From Lachnospiraceae bacterium (GTDB lineage: Bacteria > Bacillota > Clostridia > Lachnospirales > Lachnospiraceae): a stretch of DNA of 35,347 bases. The stretch spans positions 1 through 35,347 of the forward strand of contig JAJQBC010000141.1 in NCBI GenBank assembly GCA_021203465.1, read 5' to 3'. Below are positions 26,777-35,347 of the stretch, piece by piece; positions within the stretch are counted from its first letter, which is position 1; each line of letters opens with the position of its first letter. Below the pieces are notes generated by a model. That model had not been told where the DNA came from, ran no database searches, and worked only from the letters and a program-made list of their open reading frames with translations. A program made the position numbers and the translations under genes.

Positions 26777-27140
26777 GGAGGCATTACAGGAGGCGTTCCC
26801 TGACCTGCCGGTGTTCTATGGCAGCGCGTCCAAGGCAACCGGGAAGAAGATCTATGACTATCTGGTGTTCTGGCGTGAACGTGCGGCGTGGAAACCTGGT
26901 TCCAGGGGAGACCCGGCCATGCACTATACCGTGGCTTACGTCCGGCAGGACTTCATTCCGGAGGATGACGAGACGAAAGTGCGCGATGCACTGGATGCGA
27001 TCACAGGACTGAAAGCGACCGATGAGGTCAGCTTTGATTACCTGACCCAGCCGGGCACGTCTCTGGCACTGGAGGTAGCGGAGTATCATTTCGTGGCACC
27101 AAGGAAGCGGTTGACGCCGCCTGCAAAGGAGGAGGGCTGA
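26760..27140 (+). CDS. Tail completion / minor head-tail protein
   Basis: A 126-aa protein, in the position usual for a tail terminator. The sequence (IKEALQEAFPDLPVFYGSAS, DYLVFWRERAAWKP, MHYTVAYVRQDFIPEDDETK) has the alternating strand and helix pattern of tail-terminator proteins (gpU type). ACGGAGGTG precedes the ATG at 26760. It overlaps the previous gene by 17 nt. Confidence 0.7.
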   Translation: MLNQIKEALQEAFPDLPVFYGSASKATGKKIYDYLVFWRERAAWKPGSRGDPAMHYTVAYVRQDFIPEDDETKVRDALDAITGLKATDEVSFDYLTQPGTSLALEVAEYHFVAPRKRLTPPAKEEG

Positions 27141-27144
27141 CGCT

Positions 27145-27567
27145 ATGGCTACGACAGATCACATTGACATTTCCGGTGTGGAGAAGCTCACCGAAAAGCT
27201 GGAGCGTTATGGGAATCGGAGCGGGGCGATCGTCCAGGAATATCTGCGCGATGAAGGCTTCGATCGGATTGCAGGGCATATTCCGAATCTGATCCACGCA
27301 TCCGGGAGGAATAAAGCGAAATGGAAGAATAAGGCCACGGCGTCAAAATCCGCTTATACGTCGGTATTTCAGGGAATGGTGTCAGGCATGACACTGACGG
27401 TGAGCACTAAAACGCGATTTAACTATTTGTATTTCCCGGATGATGGAAGCAATACACTCCACCATGTCGGGAACCAGCAGTTTATGCTGCGGGGCGCGCA
27501 GGAACAGACAGACGGGATCGTCGATGAACTGGTCGGCCGCCTCGTAGCAGCATTTGAGGAGGATTAA
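27145..27567 (+). CDS. HK97 gp10-like minor head-tail protein
   Basis: A 140-aa protein of the gp10/tail-component type: HIDISGVEKLTEKLERYGNR at the start, the basic segment SGRNKAKWKNKATASKSAYT and FNYLYFPDDGSNTLHHVGNQ, the segment usually conserved as 'L.FP..GT' in this family, then FMLRGAQE. Located between connector and major tail protein as expected. GGAGGAGGGC lies before the ATG at 27145. Confidence 0.78.
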   Translation: MATTDHIDISGVEKLTEKLERYGNRSGAIVQEYLRDEGFDRIAGHIPNLIHASGRNKAKWKNKATASKSAYTSVFQGMVSGMTLTVSTKTRFNYLYFPDDGSNTLHHVGNQQFMLRGAQEQTDGIVDELVGRLVAAFEED

Positions 27568-27571
27568 AGAA

Positions 27572-28129
27572 ATGGCACATACGACAGAGACGGTATTCTC
27601 TGAGTTTTTCCTGCAGGAGCTGGGATTTATCTTTTCCGATGGTTCGTCCAATTATCTGGTCGAGTGTGTCGGGAAACTGGAAGAGACGATGGAGACGAAG
27701 ACCATCACCAAGAAATGCCGCGGGGTGGTGAAGAAATCCCGCACGAAGGGAAGCTCCGGGACGGTTAAGGTCACGGCACATCTTCCCTATGAACTGAAGC
27801 TGAAGCTCTACAGCATGGCGGAGCATGCAACCGGCGTGTACGGTTATGGAACGGAGAGCCTGCATGAGGAGATTACCATCACCGCAAAGGTACTTGATGA
27901 GGATGACAATGTCCAGTACCGCGCTTACCCGGTGGCAGTCTGCAACACGAAGAGCGCTTCGGTCGATGATGACGCGACGGAAGTCCCGATGGATGAGCTG
28001 GAGTTCACCGTCACGGCGGATGACAACAACGAGATCGTGTACCAGGCGCTCGAGGATGACATTGACAGCACGATCGCCGAGAGCTGGATGGAGAGCTTTA
28101 CTGCGGAACTGATCGCGGCTACGGCCTAA
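27572..28129 (+). CDS. Major tail protein
   Basis: Tube-forming tail protein, 185 aa. SNYLVECVGKLEETMETKTI, GTVKVTAHLPYELKLKLYSM and ITITAKVLDEDDNVQYRAYP, together with the late acidic stretch, match the major tail protein type of siphoviruses (TP901-1/phi13 type). AGGAGG precedes the ATG at 27572. It follows the gp10-like gene after 4 nt and precedes the tail chaperones, the standard order. Confidence 0.85.
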   Translation: MAHTTETVFSEFFLQELGFIFSDGSSNYLVECVGKLEETMETKTITKKCRGVVKKSRTKGSSGTVKVTAHLPYELKLKLYSMAEHATGVYGYGTESLHEEITITAKVLDEDDNVQYRAYPVAVCNTKSASVDDDATEVPMDELEFTVTADDNNEIVYQALEDDIDSTIAESWMESFTAELIAATA

Positions 28130-28153
28130 ATGAAAAGAAGGAGGATCATTGAT

Positions 28154-28426
28154 ATGGCAACTAAAAAAGTGACAAAGAAAGCGGAAGCAACAAAGACGGC
28201 GGTCGAGGAGACCGTAGAGGCTGCGGAAGTCGCGGTGGAGGAGACTGTCGAAACTGCGGAAGAAGAGGTCGCCGAGGAGCAGGAAAAGACCTTTGCGGTG
28301 GAAGTAGTCCGCATGTTCAAAGACAAGTATACGGGCAAGATTCATCATCTGAAAGAGACCATGGAGGTCACGGAGAGCCGGTACAAGGAGCTGACCGAAA
28401 AGAAGAAGTATGTAGTGAAGGTGTAA
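28154..28426 (+). CDS. Small Ala/Glu-rich tail-region protein
   Basis: A 90-aa protein: Lys-rich start (ATKKVTKKAEATKTAVEE), Ala/Glu/Val helical repeats (VEETVEAAEVAVEETVETAE), then a small beta-rich domain (VRMFKDKYTGKIHHLKETME, ELTEKKKYVVKV). The short acidic helices can form a coiled coil or flexible linker. GGAGGAT precedes the ATG at 28154. Often seen between the major tail gene and the tail chaperones; role unknown. Confidence 0.68.
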   Translation: MATKKVTKKAEATKTAVEETVEAAEVAVEETVETAEEEVAEEQEKTFAVEVVRMFKDKYTGKIHHLKETMEVTESRYKELTEKKKYVVKV

Positions 28427-28438
28427 GGAGGATGCGCG

Positions 28439-28813
28439 ATGCCGAATCTGACATTACAGGACGGTACGGTCGTTGGCCTGACCGTCAACATGGGAGCCAT
28501 GTATAAGCTGAGAAAGGAAAAACCGGAGGTCGTGGATGATTTTTTCAAGAGTGTCTCCGGCGATGTTCCGAAGGATGAAAGCCGCACGGATATGTATTTT
28601 CGTGCGGCACGGATTTTGTATGCGGGATATCTTGGAGAACTGGTCCGGGAAGGGAAGCTTGAGACGGCAATAGAGTATGAGGCATTTCTGGACGTCCTGC
28701 CGGAAGGGCCAAATCAGATTGTACGCATGGGTACTATGCTTATGAGCCCAAACTCAAAAAGGGATTCAGAGGAACATTCGAGCAGCACACAAAGAAAAGC
28801 AAAAACGCCATAA
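28439..28813 (+). CDS. Tail assembly chaperone, unshifted form (gpG-like)
   Basis: Tail-tube assembly chaperone, 124 aa: TLQDGTVVGLTVNMGAMYKL, RKEKPEVVDDFFKSVSGDVP, FRAARILYAGYLGELVREGK and EYEAFLDVLPEGPNQIVRMG. The last 20 codons after the AAAAAGGG run are mainly polar and differ from the rest. AGGAGG is upstream of the ATG at 28439. A second product is made by -1 frameshifting (see 28439-29013), as in lambda G/GT. Confidence 0.82.
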   Translation: MPNLTLQDGTVVGLTVNMGAMYKLRKEKPEVVDDFFKSVSGDVPKDESRTDMYFRAARILYAGYLGELVREGKLETAIEYEAFLDVLPEGPNQIVRMGTMLMSPNSKRDSEEHSSSTQRKAKTP

Positions 28814-29013
28814 GAATCCCTGATTTCAAAATCGAGGACATAGAGGATGCGTATACCTTCTATGTCCTCATTGTCGGTATTCCGGAAAAAATATTCTGGG
28901 ATGCGGAGTATTCGGAGCTGCTTACGATTGTGGAGGATAAAAAAGCCTATGATAACTGGCTGTCCTATGCCAGGGAGAAAATGATCGAGAAAAAGCGGAA
29001 GGAGGCGAAGTGA
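28439..29013 (+). CDS. Frameshifted tail assembly chaperone (gpGT-like)
   Basis: Predicted -1 frameshift product of about 191 aa. In the zero frame codons TCA AAA AGG (28754-28762) lie on a run of five A; slipping back one base reads AAA AAG, then GGA TTC AGA. The -1 frame is open from there to TGA 29011-29013 and reads as a real protein (FKIEDIEDAYTFYVLIVGIP, AYDNWLSYAREKM). It has no start codon of its own. The tape measure gene begins 1 nt after its stop. Frameshift efficiency is unknown. Confidence 0.75.
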
Positions 29014-29014
29014 C

Positions 29015-32000
29015 GTGGCAAACAATGAGGCGAAGGTCAAATTTACAGCGGATGTATCTGAATTCAACTCTGCGATAAAGACGGCTAACAGCACCATGAA
29101 AGAGCTGCAGAGCGCCCTGAAGTTGAACGCTGCGCAGATGGAAGAGAGTTCCAGTGCCACGGACGGGCTCAGGACAAAGCTTTCCCTCCTGGAAAAAGAG
29201 TCGGAGACTCTGGCAGATAAGAAAGAGGCACTGAACCAGAAGCTGGAGCAGGCGATCAAGTATTTTGGTGAAGACAGCACGCAGGCGGCGTCCCTGCGCA
29301 CACAGCTCAACAATGTGGAGACACAGAGCACGAAGGTTGCCGCAGAGATTGAAGCCACCAATCAGGAGCTTCAGGAGCAGGAGGAGGCGGCCGCAAAATC
29401 AGAGACCGCCCTGGAGAAACTCACCCGGACGATCGATGAGCAGGAAGCGGAGCTTTCCTCCCTCAAGACGCAGTATACCAATGCGGTGCTGGAGTTCGGC
29501 GAGACGTCCGAGGAGGCAGAAGACCTGGCCGGGCAGATCAAGGATCTGAGTTCTGATCTGAAGGAGAATAAGGATAGTCTGGATTCTGCCACCGACGCTA
29601 TGGAGAAGCTAGGCGACGAATCGGAGGAGGCTGGGAAGAAGGGCGCGGAAGGCTTCGAGCAGATGTACGATGCGCTTGTCTCTGCCGGCCTGGTCGAGGC
29701 GGTGAAGAAGCTGGGCGAGGGCATGTCAGAGTGCGTCAGCACTGCGGCAAGCTTTGAAAGCCAGATGTCGGTTGTGGAGTCCCTGTCAGGAGCGACCGCG
29801 GAAGAAATGGACGTCCTTACGGAAGCGGCGAAGGAGATGGGCGCGACCACATCGTTCACTGCGACGGAAGCTGGCGAAGCACTGGAATACATGGCGCTTG
29901 CCGGCTGGGAAACCGAAGAGATGGTGGAAGGCCTGAGTGGTGTCGTGAACCTTGCGGCGGCCTCTGCGATGGACCTCGGCACAGCTTCAGATATTGTGAC
30001 GGACTATCTGAGCGCATTCGGTCTTTCCGCGTCCGATGCAGATGCCTTTGTGGACAAGCTGACCTATGCCATGTCCAGCAGCAACACAACGACGGAGCAG
30101 CTCGGCGAGGCATATAAAAACTGTGCAGCGACAGCAACGCAGCTCGGCTATGATCTGGATGAGACTACCGCTGTGCTGATGGTGATGGCCAATGCGGGGA
30201 TAAAGGGTGGTGAAGCAGGTACTGCTCTGTCGTCCATCATGACCAGGCTGGGCAATAACGTGTCCGGCTGCCGTGATCTGTTGGAGTCATATAACATCGA
30301 AGTATATGACGCGCAAGGAAATGTCAACAGTCTTTCCGACATCCTGAGTGGCATGCAGGAAGTGTGGGCGGGCCTGACGGATGAGCAGAAGTCCAATCTG
30401 TCGTATACCGTCGCCGGAAAGACTGCGCAGTCTGAATTGATGACCGTTCTTGGAGACACTACCGGTTCTCTGGAAGAGTACACGGAAGGACTTCGCGACT
30501 GTACGGGCGCAGCGCAGGAGATGGCGGAAACCCGTCTTGACAATTTCAATGGGCAGATCACCCTGCTGGATTCCGCAATGGACGCATTGAAGACCACGAT
30601 GGGCGAAGCGGTGCTGCCGACGCTGACCGAGTTTGCAGAAATTACCACGGATGGCGTCACGGCACTCAACGATTTCCTTTCCACCCATGAGGGTGTCACG
30701 GCGGCCCTTGTCTCCCTGGGTGTTGGCCTTGCCGCGGCGACGATTGCACTGGCAGCCACATCGACAGCGGCAAAGAAGCTTGCAACCTCGTTCCTGGAGT
30801 TGACGGCAGCGATGGCAACGAACCCGATCACGCTCGCGGCGGTCGCGATCGCGGGTCTGGGTACGGCGGTTGCGACATTCGTTGCTTTAACAGGGGATGC
30901 TTCCTCCGAGGTGACGGATCTGAAGGATGAGGTCAGTAACCTGACGGATACTGTCAACGAGAATGCAGAGGCATACGAGGAGTCAAACGAGCAGAACGAA
31001 ACCGCTGCGGAGAATTATTCCGATATGGCGGAGGAACTGTCGGAACTGCTGGATGTAACAGATCGCACGACCGCACAGCAGGAACGGCTGGAATCTATCA
31101 TAGAACAGCTCAATGAGGCATTCCCGGAGCTGGCGATCGCTTATGATGAGACAACCGATGCGATCAATATGTCAGATGAAGCTCTGCTGAGCTATCTCGA
31201 CACGCAGGCAGAGCAGGCGCAGTACGAGTCTGACGTCGAGCGGATGAACGAGCTCTATGAGGAGCAGGCGGAAGCAACAGCGCTTCTTGAGGAAGCCAAG
31301 ACGACACTGGCAGAGAAAGAAGAAGAATTCGCCGAACAGCAGCAGACCTACATCAACATGGGTGAGGCTTATGCAGATGCGATCGATTCGTCCCGCATAG
31401 AACTCGGAAACTACCAGCAGGCTGTGGACGAGGCGGAAGCAGCACTGGAGACTATCAACACGGAACTGGAAGAGGTCACCGGAAAGATCAACGAGTATGG
31501 GGACGCGGCAGCTGAGAGCGAGAATGATACGGATATCGCGGTCAACGCGATGGAGAACCTCGTCACAAGCCTTGAAGCACTAGAGGAGGGATACACAGAG
31601 GCCTACGACGCGGCGCTTGAGTCCCTGCAGGGCCAGATGGATCTATGGGACCAGGCGAGCGAGATCGCAGCAACATCTGCAGAGGATATCACAACAGCGC
31701 TTGAAAGCCAGATCGAGTACTGGACGACCTACGCGGAGAATCTGGAGAACCTGAACAATCGAAACATCGAAGGGCTCGACGCGTATGTCGCGTCTGTGGA
31801 CGATGGCTCGACGGAGGCGGCCAACTATATCGCCGGTATGGCGTCCATGTCGGATGAAGAACTGCAGGCACTGATGGATACCTATGAAGAGCTGTCGGAA
31901 GCCCAGGGACGCGTGGCAACAGATTCCGCAGATATGGCTACGCAGTATTCGGAGAATGTCGCGGCGATGGTGGAGGAAGCGACAACTTACGTTGCGGATC

Positions 32001-32953
32001 TCGACCTGTCCGAAGAGGCGCAGGAAGCTGGAATCAATACGTTGCTTGGGTATATTCAGGGTATGGAAGAACAGAGCACTGGTGCTTGTGAAGCCATGAC
32101 CACCATCCTGGGTGATGTAGTTGCAGCAGCACGGGAAGCTCTGGACTCTCACTCTCCGTCGGTCGTCTATGAAGAAATGGGTTCTGATGCCATGTTGGGG
32201 TTCATAAATGGCGCCTACAGTCAGGAGGCTGATCTGCTAAGCACGATGCAGACGCTTTCTGAAAACGGAATAAACAGGTTTAAACAGAACAGTTCTTCGA
32301 CAACGCTTGTGTCGAGCGGTTCTGATACGATCGGTGGATATATCAAGGGGGCGTCTGCGAAAGCGCCGTCTCTTTATTCCGGTATGGAGAGCTATGCATC
32401 GACTGCAATCAAAAGGTTTAAGGATCAAGCTTCGAGTACTTCCCTGTACTCTGCAGGCACTGATACGCTACAGGGTTTTATCAATGGCCTGAATGCAAAA
32501 TGCGGTGAGTTATATGAAAAAATGCAGAGTGTCGCATCCAGTGCGCTTAAAAAATTCAAAAGTGCCCTTGGGATAGAATCACCTTCAAAGGAGATGAAGG
32601 CGGCTGCGCTGGACACTGGCGAAGGCTATTTGATCGGATTGGATGAGGAGCAGCCTGCTATTGATGCCAGAATGACAGAGTTGGCACAGTCTGCGCTTAG
32701 CAATTTCCGCGACCATATGTCGCTCGATGCAGGATCTTTGAATGCTTCACTTCAAACGACATACAGTGCAGCCTGGGATACCGGAAACCCGATACAGGAT
32801 TATATCCAGAATCAGCTTGACAGTATTGCAAGCAGTATCGACACTGCCTGGGCGATTAATTATGACGAATTGGCGGAGGCGATGGCAAAGCAGCCGGTGT
32901 CCATAAGGATTGGCAACCGTGAATTTGCACGGGTTGTAAAAGAGGTGGTGTAA
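29015..32953 (+). CDS. Tail tape measure protein
   Basis: Sets tail length and passes through the tail; 1312 aa, starting with GTG at 29015. Residues 1-230 are helical coiled coil (SALKLNAAQMEESSSATDGL...). Then comes the TP901-type core (about 240-480), with TSFTATEAGEALEYMALAGW and SGCRDLLESY; hydrophobic helices near 545-630 (TAALVSLGVGLAAATIALAA, LAAVAIAGLGTAVATFVAL) and long coiled coils follow. The final 300 residues contain repeated units (TLQGFINGLNAKCGELYEKM) seen in phage tape measures. At about 1 residue per 1.5 angstrom it predicts a tail near 190-200 nm. Confidence 0.92.
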   Translation: MANNEAKVKFTADVSEFNSAIKTANSTMKELQSALKLNAAQMEESSSATDGLRTKLSLLEKESETLADKKEALNQKLEQAIKYFGEDSTQAASLRTQLNNVETQSTKVAAEIEATNQELQEQEEAAAKSETALEKLTRTIDEQEAELSSLKTQYTNAVLEFGETSEEAEDLAGQIKDLSSDLKENKDSLDSATDAMEKLGDESEEAGKKGAEGFEQMYDALVSAGLVEAVKKLGEGMSECVSTAASFESQMSVVESLSGATAEEMDVLTEAAKEMGATTSFTATEAGEALEYMALAGWETEEMVEGLSGVVNLAAASAMDLGTASDIVTDYLSAFGLSASDADAFVDKLTYAMSSSNTTTEQLGEAYKNCAATATQLGYDLDETTAVLMVMANAGIKGGEAGTALSSIMTRLGNNVSGCRDLLESYNIEVYDAQGNVNSLSDILSGMQEVWAGLTDEQKSNLSYTVAGKTAQSELMTVLGDTTGSLEEYTEGLRDCTGAAQEMAETRLDNFNGQITLLDSAMDALKTTMGEAVLPTLTEFAEITTDGVTALNDFLSTHEGVTAALVSLGVGLAAATIALAATSTAAKKLATSFLELTAAMATNPITLAAVAIAGLGTAVATFVALTGDASSEVTDLKDEVSNLTDTVNENAEAYEESNEQNETAAENYSDMAEELSELLDVTDRTTAQQERLESIIEQLNEAFPELAIAYDETTDAINMSDEALLSYLDTQAEQAQYESDVERMNELYEEQAEATALLEEAKTTLAEKEEEFAEQQQTYINMGEAYADAIDSSRIELGNYQQAVDEAEAALETINTELEEVTGKINEYGDAAAESENDTDIAVNAMENLVTSLEALEEGYTEAYDAALESLQGQMDLWDQASEIAATSAEDITTALESQIEYWTTYAENLENLNNRNIEGLDAYVASVDDGSTEAANYIAGMASMSDEELQALMDTYEELSEAQGRVATDSADMATQYSENVAAMVEEATTYVADLDLSEEAQEAGINTLLGYIQGMEEQSTGACEAMTTILGDVVAAAREALDSHSPSVVYEEMGSDAMLGFINGAYSQEADLLSTMQTLSENGINRFKQNSSSTTLVSSGSDTIGGYIKGASAKAPSLYSGMESYASTAIKRFKDQASSTSLYSAGTDTLQGFINGLNAKCGELYEKMQSVASSALKKFKSALGIESPSKEMKAAALDTGEGYLIGLDEEQPAIDARMTELAQSALSNFRDHMSLDAGSLNASLQTTYSAAWDTGNPIQDYIQNQLDSIASSIDTAWAINYDELAEAMAKQPVSIRIGNREFARVVKEVV

Positions 32954-33799
32954 ATGGATATCTATTATCTGAATACAGCCGGTGAAAAGATCATATTGTC
33001 TGAATGGCCAATAGCCGTGACAGACCTGACGCAGCTTTATGGTCGGAAGTGGAAGACCTCCATCAAGGAGAATAAGGCAAAGAGTCGGGCATCTGTGCTG
33101 TACACATACCGTACAACTGCGGAATTCAAACTGGATATCAGTATTTATGCGGACAGCAAATCTGAGTATGAGGAGGTAATGAACAATTTTGAGGCAGTAA
33201 CGGATTATGATGTCGCAAATAATACACCAGGGAAGTTATATGTTGGTGAGTATTATCTGCCTTGTTTTATCCGTGACACATCGCCCAGCGATTATGAGGA
33301 ATTGTTCTATACTGTGAATGAAAAACTGACCGTGTACAGCACAAATCCGCACTGGCTGAGGGAAGCGAAGAATTCATATATTGCACACACGGAAGAATCC
33401 AGTGGTGAAGAACAGGAATATCTGAATTTTGATTATAATTTTGATTATAACTATGCGTCTACATCCGGCTATGGAGCATTGAGTAATGAGACAAACACAG
33501 GTTGTGATTTCCTGATGACCATTTATGGCGCGATTGAGAATCCGGCAATCTATATTAATGGGCATTTGTATCAGGTCTATGTGACATTGGGCACAAATGA
33601 GTATTTGACCATAGATAGCCGTGATTCTACGATTGTTCTGACAAGTGCGACGGGAAAAACGACGAATGTTTACAGCTTGCGGAATCAGGATAGCTACATT
33701 TTCCAGCAGATACCTGCTGGGACAAGCACCGTCTACTGGGCTGGGACATTTGGCTTTGACATCACATTGTTCGAAAAGAGGAGTGAGCCATTATGGTAG
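32954..33799 (+). CDS. Distal tail protein (Dit)
   Basis: A 281-aa protein at the tail tip. SEWPIAVTDLTQLYGRKWKT at the N-terminus, FKLDISIYADSKSEYEEVMN, KLYVGEYYLPCFIRD and LYYTVNEKLTVYSTNP-type sequence fit the Dit family, which connects tube to baseplate. A small C-terminal domain begins with YLNFDYNFDYNYASTSGYGA (about residues 155-281), perhaps a carbohydrate-binding insertion. It starts directly after the tape measure stop and overlaps the next gene by 7 nt. Confidence 0.85.
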   Translation: MDIYYLNTAGEKIILSEWPIAVTDLTQLYGRKWKTSIKENKAKSRASVLYTYRTTAEFKLDISIYADSKSEYEEVMNNFEAVTDYDVANNTPGKLYVGEYYLPCFIRDTSPSDYEELFYTVNEKLTVYSTNPHWLREAKNSYIAHTEESSGEEQEYLNFDYNFDYNYASTSGYGALSNETNTGCDFLMTIYGAIENPAIYINGHLYQVYVTLGTNEYLTIDSRDSTIVLTSATGKTTNVYSLRNQDSYIFQQIPAGTSTVYWAGTFGFDITLFEKRSEPLW

Positions 33800-34797
33800 A
33801 GATGGAGATCGTTTATGCGAATGCGGCATTGATCGATGTGGGTGCCATAGAAGATGCAGATGCTGACTTTGAAGTTGGTGATGAGAATAATTTTGAGCTC
33901 GCGTTTCTTTTGGAAACATGGGATAAAACGGTCCAGGATGGTGGGTATATCTATGTAGCTGGATCAGAATATGGTGGAAAAGTAGGAGAATTTGAGCTTG
34001 ATGAGTCAAATGACGTCATATATGTTCGAGGATATACATGGAGAGGCCTGCTGGAACATAAAATTATCAGCCCGGCGAGCGGAGAGGATTATTGCACTGC
34101 CAGCGGCGAGCTGAATGAAATCATCAAGGCGGTTCTTGAGGAGTTCTGCCCTGGTGGACTGTTTGTGGCTGCCGAAAGCAGTACAGGTGTAAGTATTGAG
34201 GAGTACCAGTTTGAACGCTACTGCACCGTGAATGCCGGGCTAACGGCTATGTTGGAGGAACAGGGGTACAGGCTGAACCTGAGTTATGTCCCTCGGGCTT
34301 CTGGAGGTTATGTAGAAGTGTCCGCGGTGCAGGCCAAAGAGTACGGAGATGACTGGGAACTCTCACAGGATGTATCGCCAATGGAGATCAATTCGGTGCA
34401 GTATTACAGGGGCATCAATCATTTGATATGTTTGGGCTCAGGGGAGCTGGCTGAGCGCGAGATTGTTCACCTGTATGTGCAGAAGGATGGAAGCATTGGA
34501 ACGACACAGTACTATACAGGCAATGACGAAATAGTCGATGTGTATGATTACAGTAATGCTGCAGACGCGGAAGAACTGCAAAATGGAGGCATTGAGCGCC
34601 TGAAGGAAAATATGAACTACAGCGAATTCAGTGCTTCTGTTACAAATTATGACGCCGATGATATCATGCTGGGTGATACCGTGACAGGGGTCGACTATAT
34701 GACAGATACCAGCATATCTCAACCGGTGGTCAGAAAAATCTGCAAACGGAAAGATGGAGTCATAAGCATCGAATACAAATTGAAGGGAGAAGCATAG
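33793..34797 (+). CDS. Gp37-like tail protein (ReqiPepy6 Gp37 family)
   Basis: A 334-aa tail protein of the Siphovirus ReqiPepy6 Gp37-like family, the structural part of tail-associated hub proteins. Features are NNFELAFLLETWDKTVQDGG, VIYVRGYTWRGLLEHKIISP, CTASGELNEIIKAVLEEFCP and YDADDIMLGDTVTGVDYMTD. Start ATG 33793 lies within the end of the Dit gene. Unlike full tail-lysin proteins it has no hydrolase domain. Confidence 0.85.
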   Translation: MVEMEIVYANAALIDVGAIEDADADFEVGDENNFELAFLLETWDKTVQDGGYIYVAGSEYGGKVGEFELDESNDVIYVRGYTWRGLLEHKIISPASGEDYCTASGELNEIIKAVLEEFCPGGLFVAAESSTGVSIEEYQFERYCTVNAGLTAMLEEQGYRLNLSYVPRASGGYVEVSAVQAKEYGDDWELSQDVSPMEINSVQYYRGINHLICLGSGELAEREIVHLYVQKDGSIGTTQYYTGNDEIVDVYDYSNAADAEELQNGGIERLKENMNYSEFSASVTNYDADDIMLGDTVTGVDYMTDTSISQPVVRKICKRKDGVISIEYKLKGEA

Positions 34798-34799
34798 TC

Positions 34800-35309
34800 A
34801 TGAGTATAAAAATAACTGACGGCAGGGGATCAGCGGCTCATATCACAAGCAATGACATCGTGGGGAAGCAGCAGGCCTCGCTTGGAACTGAGAGCTGCGT
34901 GTACGCCGTAGGAAATAAGTTCGCCTACACGCTTGTGGACAATAATACAATTGAGATTGCTGATGGTGAGGGCAGTATCTACGGATGTTTCTGGCGGATT
35001 CTTCCTGAAACGGTTGAAGAGGTGACATTGACAACCGGGACGCAGGGAGTGTGTAGATATGATCTGATAGTGGCGCGATATACACAGGATGCTACCGGCG
35101 TAGAGTCTGTATCTCTGGCAGTGCTAGAAGGTGAAGAGGCGGCATCAGAGGAAGAGGCCGTCGCGCCGGGAATCACGGAAGCGGATATCCGCGATACTGT
35201 ACAGACATCGGAATATGCATTGTATAAAGTGTTCATCAATGGGATCAATGTTGAAAGTGTCACATCCATGATGACCGTGTGCCATAGCCTTCAAACAGCC
35301 TGCAAATAA
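34800..35309 (+). CDS. Tail-tip / baseplate protein
   Basis: A 169-aa protein beginning at 34800. IKITDGRGSAAHITSNDIVG and QASLGTESCVYAVGNKFAYT show a beta-rich start, followed by TLTTGTQGVCRYDLIVARYT, the kind of segment seen in small upper baseplate or fibre-attachment proteins. Its tail ends with VESVTSMMTVCHSLQTACK. It is the last gene here; fibre, holin and lysin genes would normally follow. Confidence 0.72.
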   Translation: MSIKITDGRGSAAHITSNDIVGKQQASLGTESCVYAVGNKFAYTLVDNNTIEIADGEGSIYGCFWRILPETVEEVTLTTGTQGVCRYDLIVARYTQDATGVESVSLAVLEGEEAASEEEAVAPGITEADIRDTVQTSEYALYKVFINGINVESVTSMMTVCHSLQTACK

Positions 35310-35347
35310 AAAGTCAAGAGGAAAATGAAAATTTTTCAAAAAATTTT

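Overview
The window is most of a temperate siphovirus (tailed phage with an HK97-type head) that reads as a prophage of a low-G+C Gram-positive host, most likely a gut Clostridia/Lachnospiraceae bacterium. This rests on the strong AGGAGG ribosome sites, frequent GTG/TTG starts, the PcfJ/PcfK pair, the SleB-type hydrolase, the TxpA-like type I toxins and the general gene style. The host assignment is inference; the phage nature is clear from the gene order.

Layout. 1-3.2 kb, minus strand: a large serine recombinase directly behind a hicA-hicB toxin-antitoxin pair, a small unknown gene, and two tandem type I toxin/antisense-RNA modules. 3.2-4.5 kb: a divergent CI/Cro-like switch followed by an Arc-like repressor. 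4.4-6.0 kb: minus-strand accessory genes (membrane proteins and a proline-rich peptide), served by two copies of one promoter-plus-palindrome element, with small plus-strand early genes between them. 6.1-8.2 kb: small early genes, two tRNA-like loci with abnormal anticodon regions, and a membrane-anchored SleB-family hydrolase.

8.2-13.8 kb is a plasmid-like replication block: an HUH (rolling-circle type) endonuclease, an RNase H-fold protein, a PcfK/AcrIIA9-family protein, PcfJ, and a ParB-like HTH protein whose 3' end is cut by an amber codon. 13.8-18.3 kb holds many small early/middle genes (HNH-like, DUF4406, zinc-finger, YopX, a sigma-like late regulator) and two decayed genes. 18.3-20.7 kb has a tyrosine recombinase interrupted by a second in-frame amber, small membrane peptides and an HNH nuclease.

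20.7-35.3 kb is the morphogenesis operon in standard order: small and large terminase, portal, ClpP-like prohead protease, major capsid, head-tail connectors, major tail protein, tail chaperones with a likely -1 frameshift, tape measure, distal tail protein, Gp37-like tail protein and one more tail-tip/baseplate protein. No holin, endolysin or receptor-binding fibre lies after the tail genes, so the phage is either cut by the window edge or incomplete.

Points most worth following are the twin promoter/palindrome elements with their membrane genes, the two in-frame ambers, the palindromic repeat carried in and out of coding sequence, and a 35-nt copy of the rep gene pasted into a small gene and breaking it. 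All family names are from recognition of motifs and gene order; no search was run.
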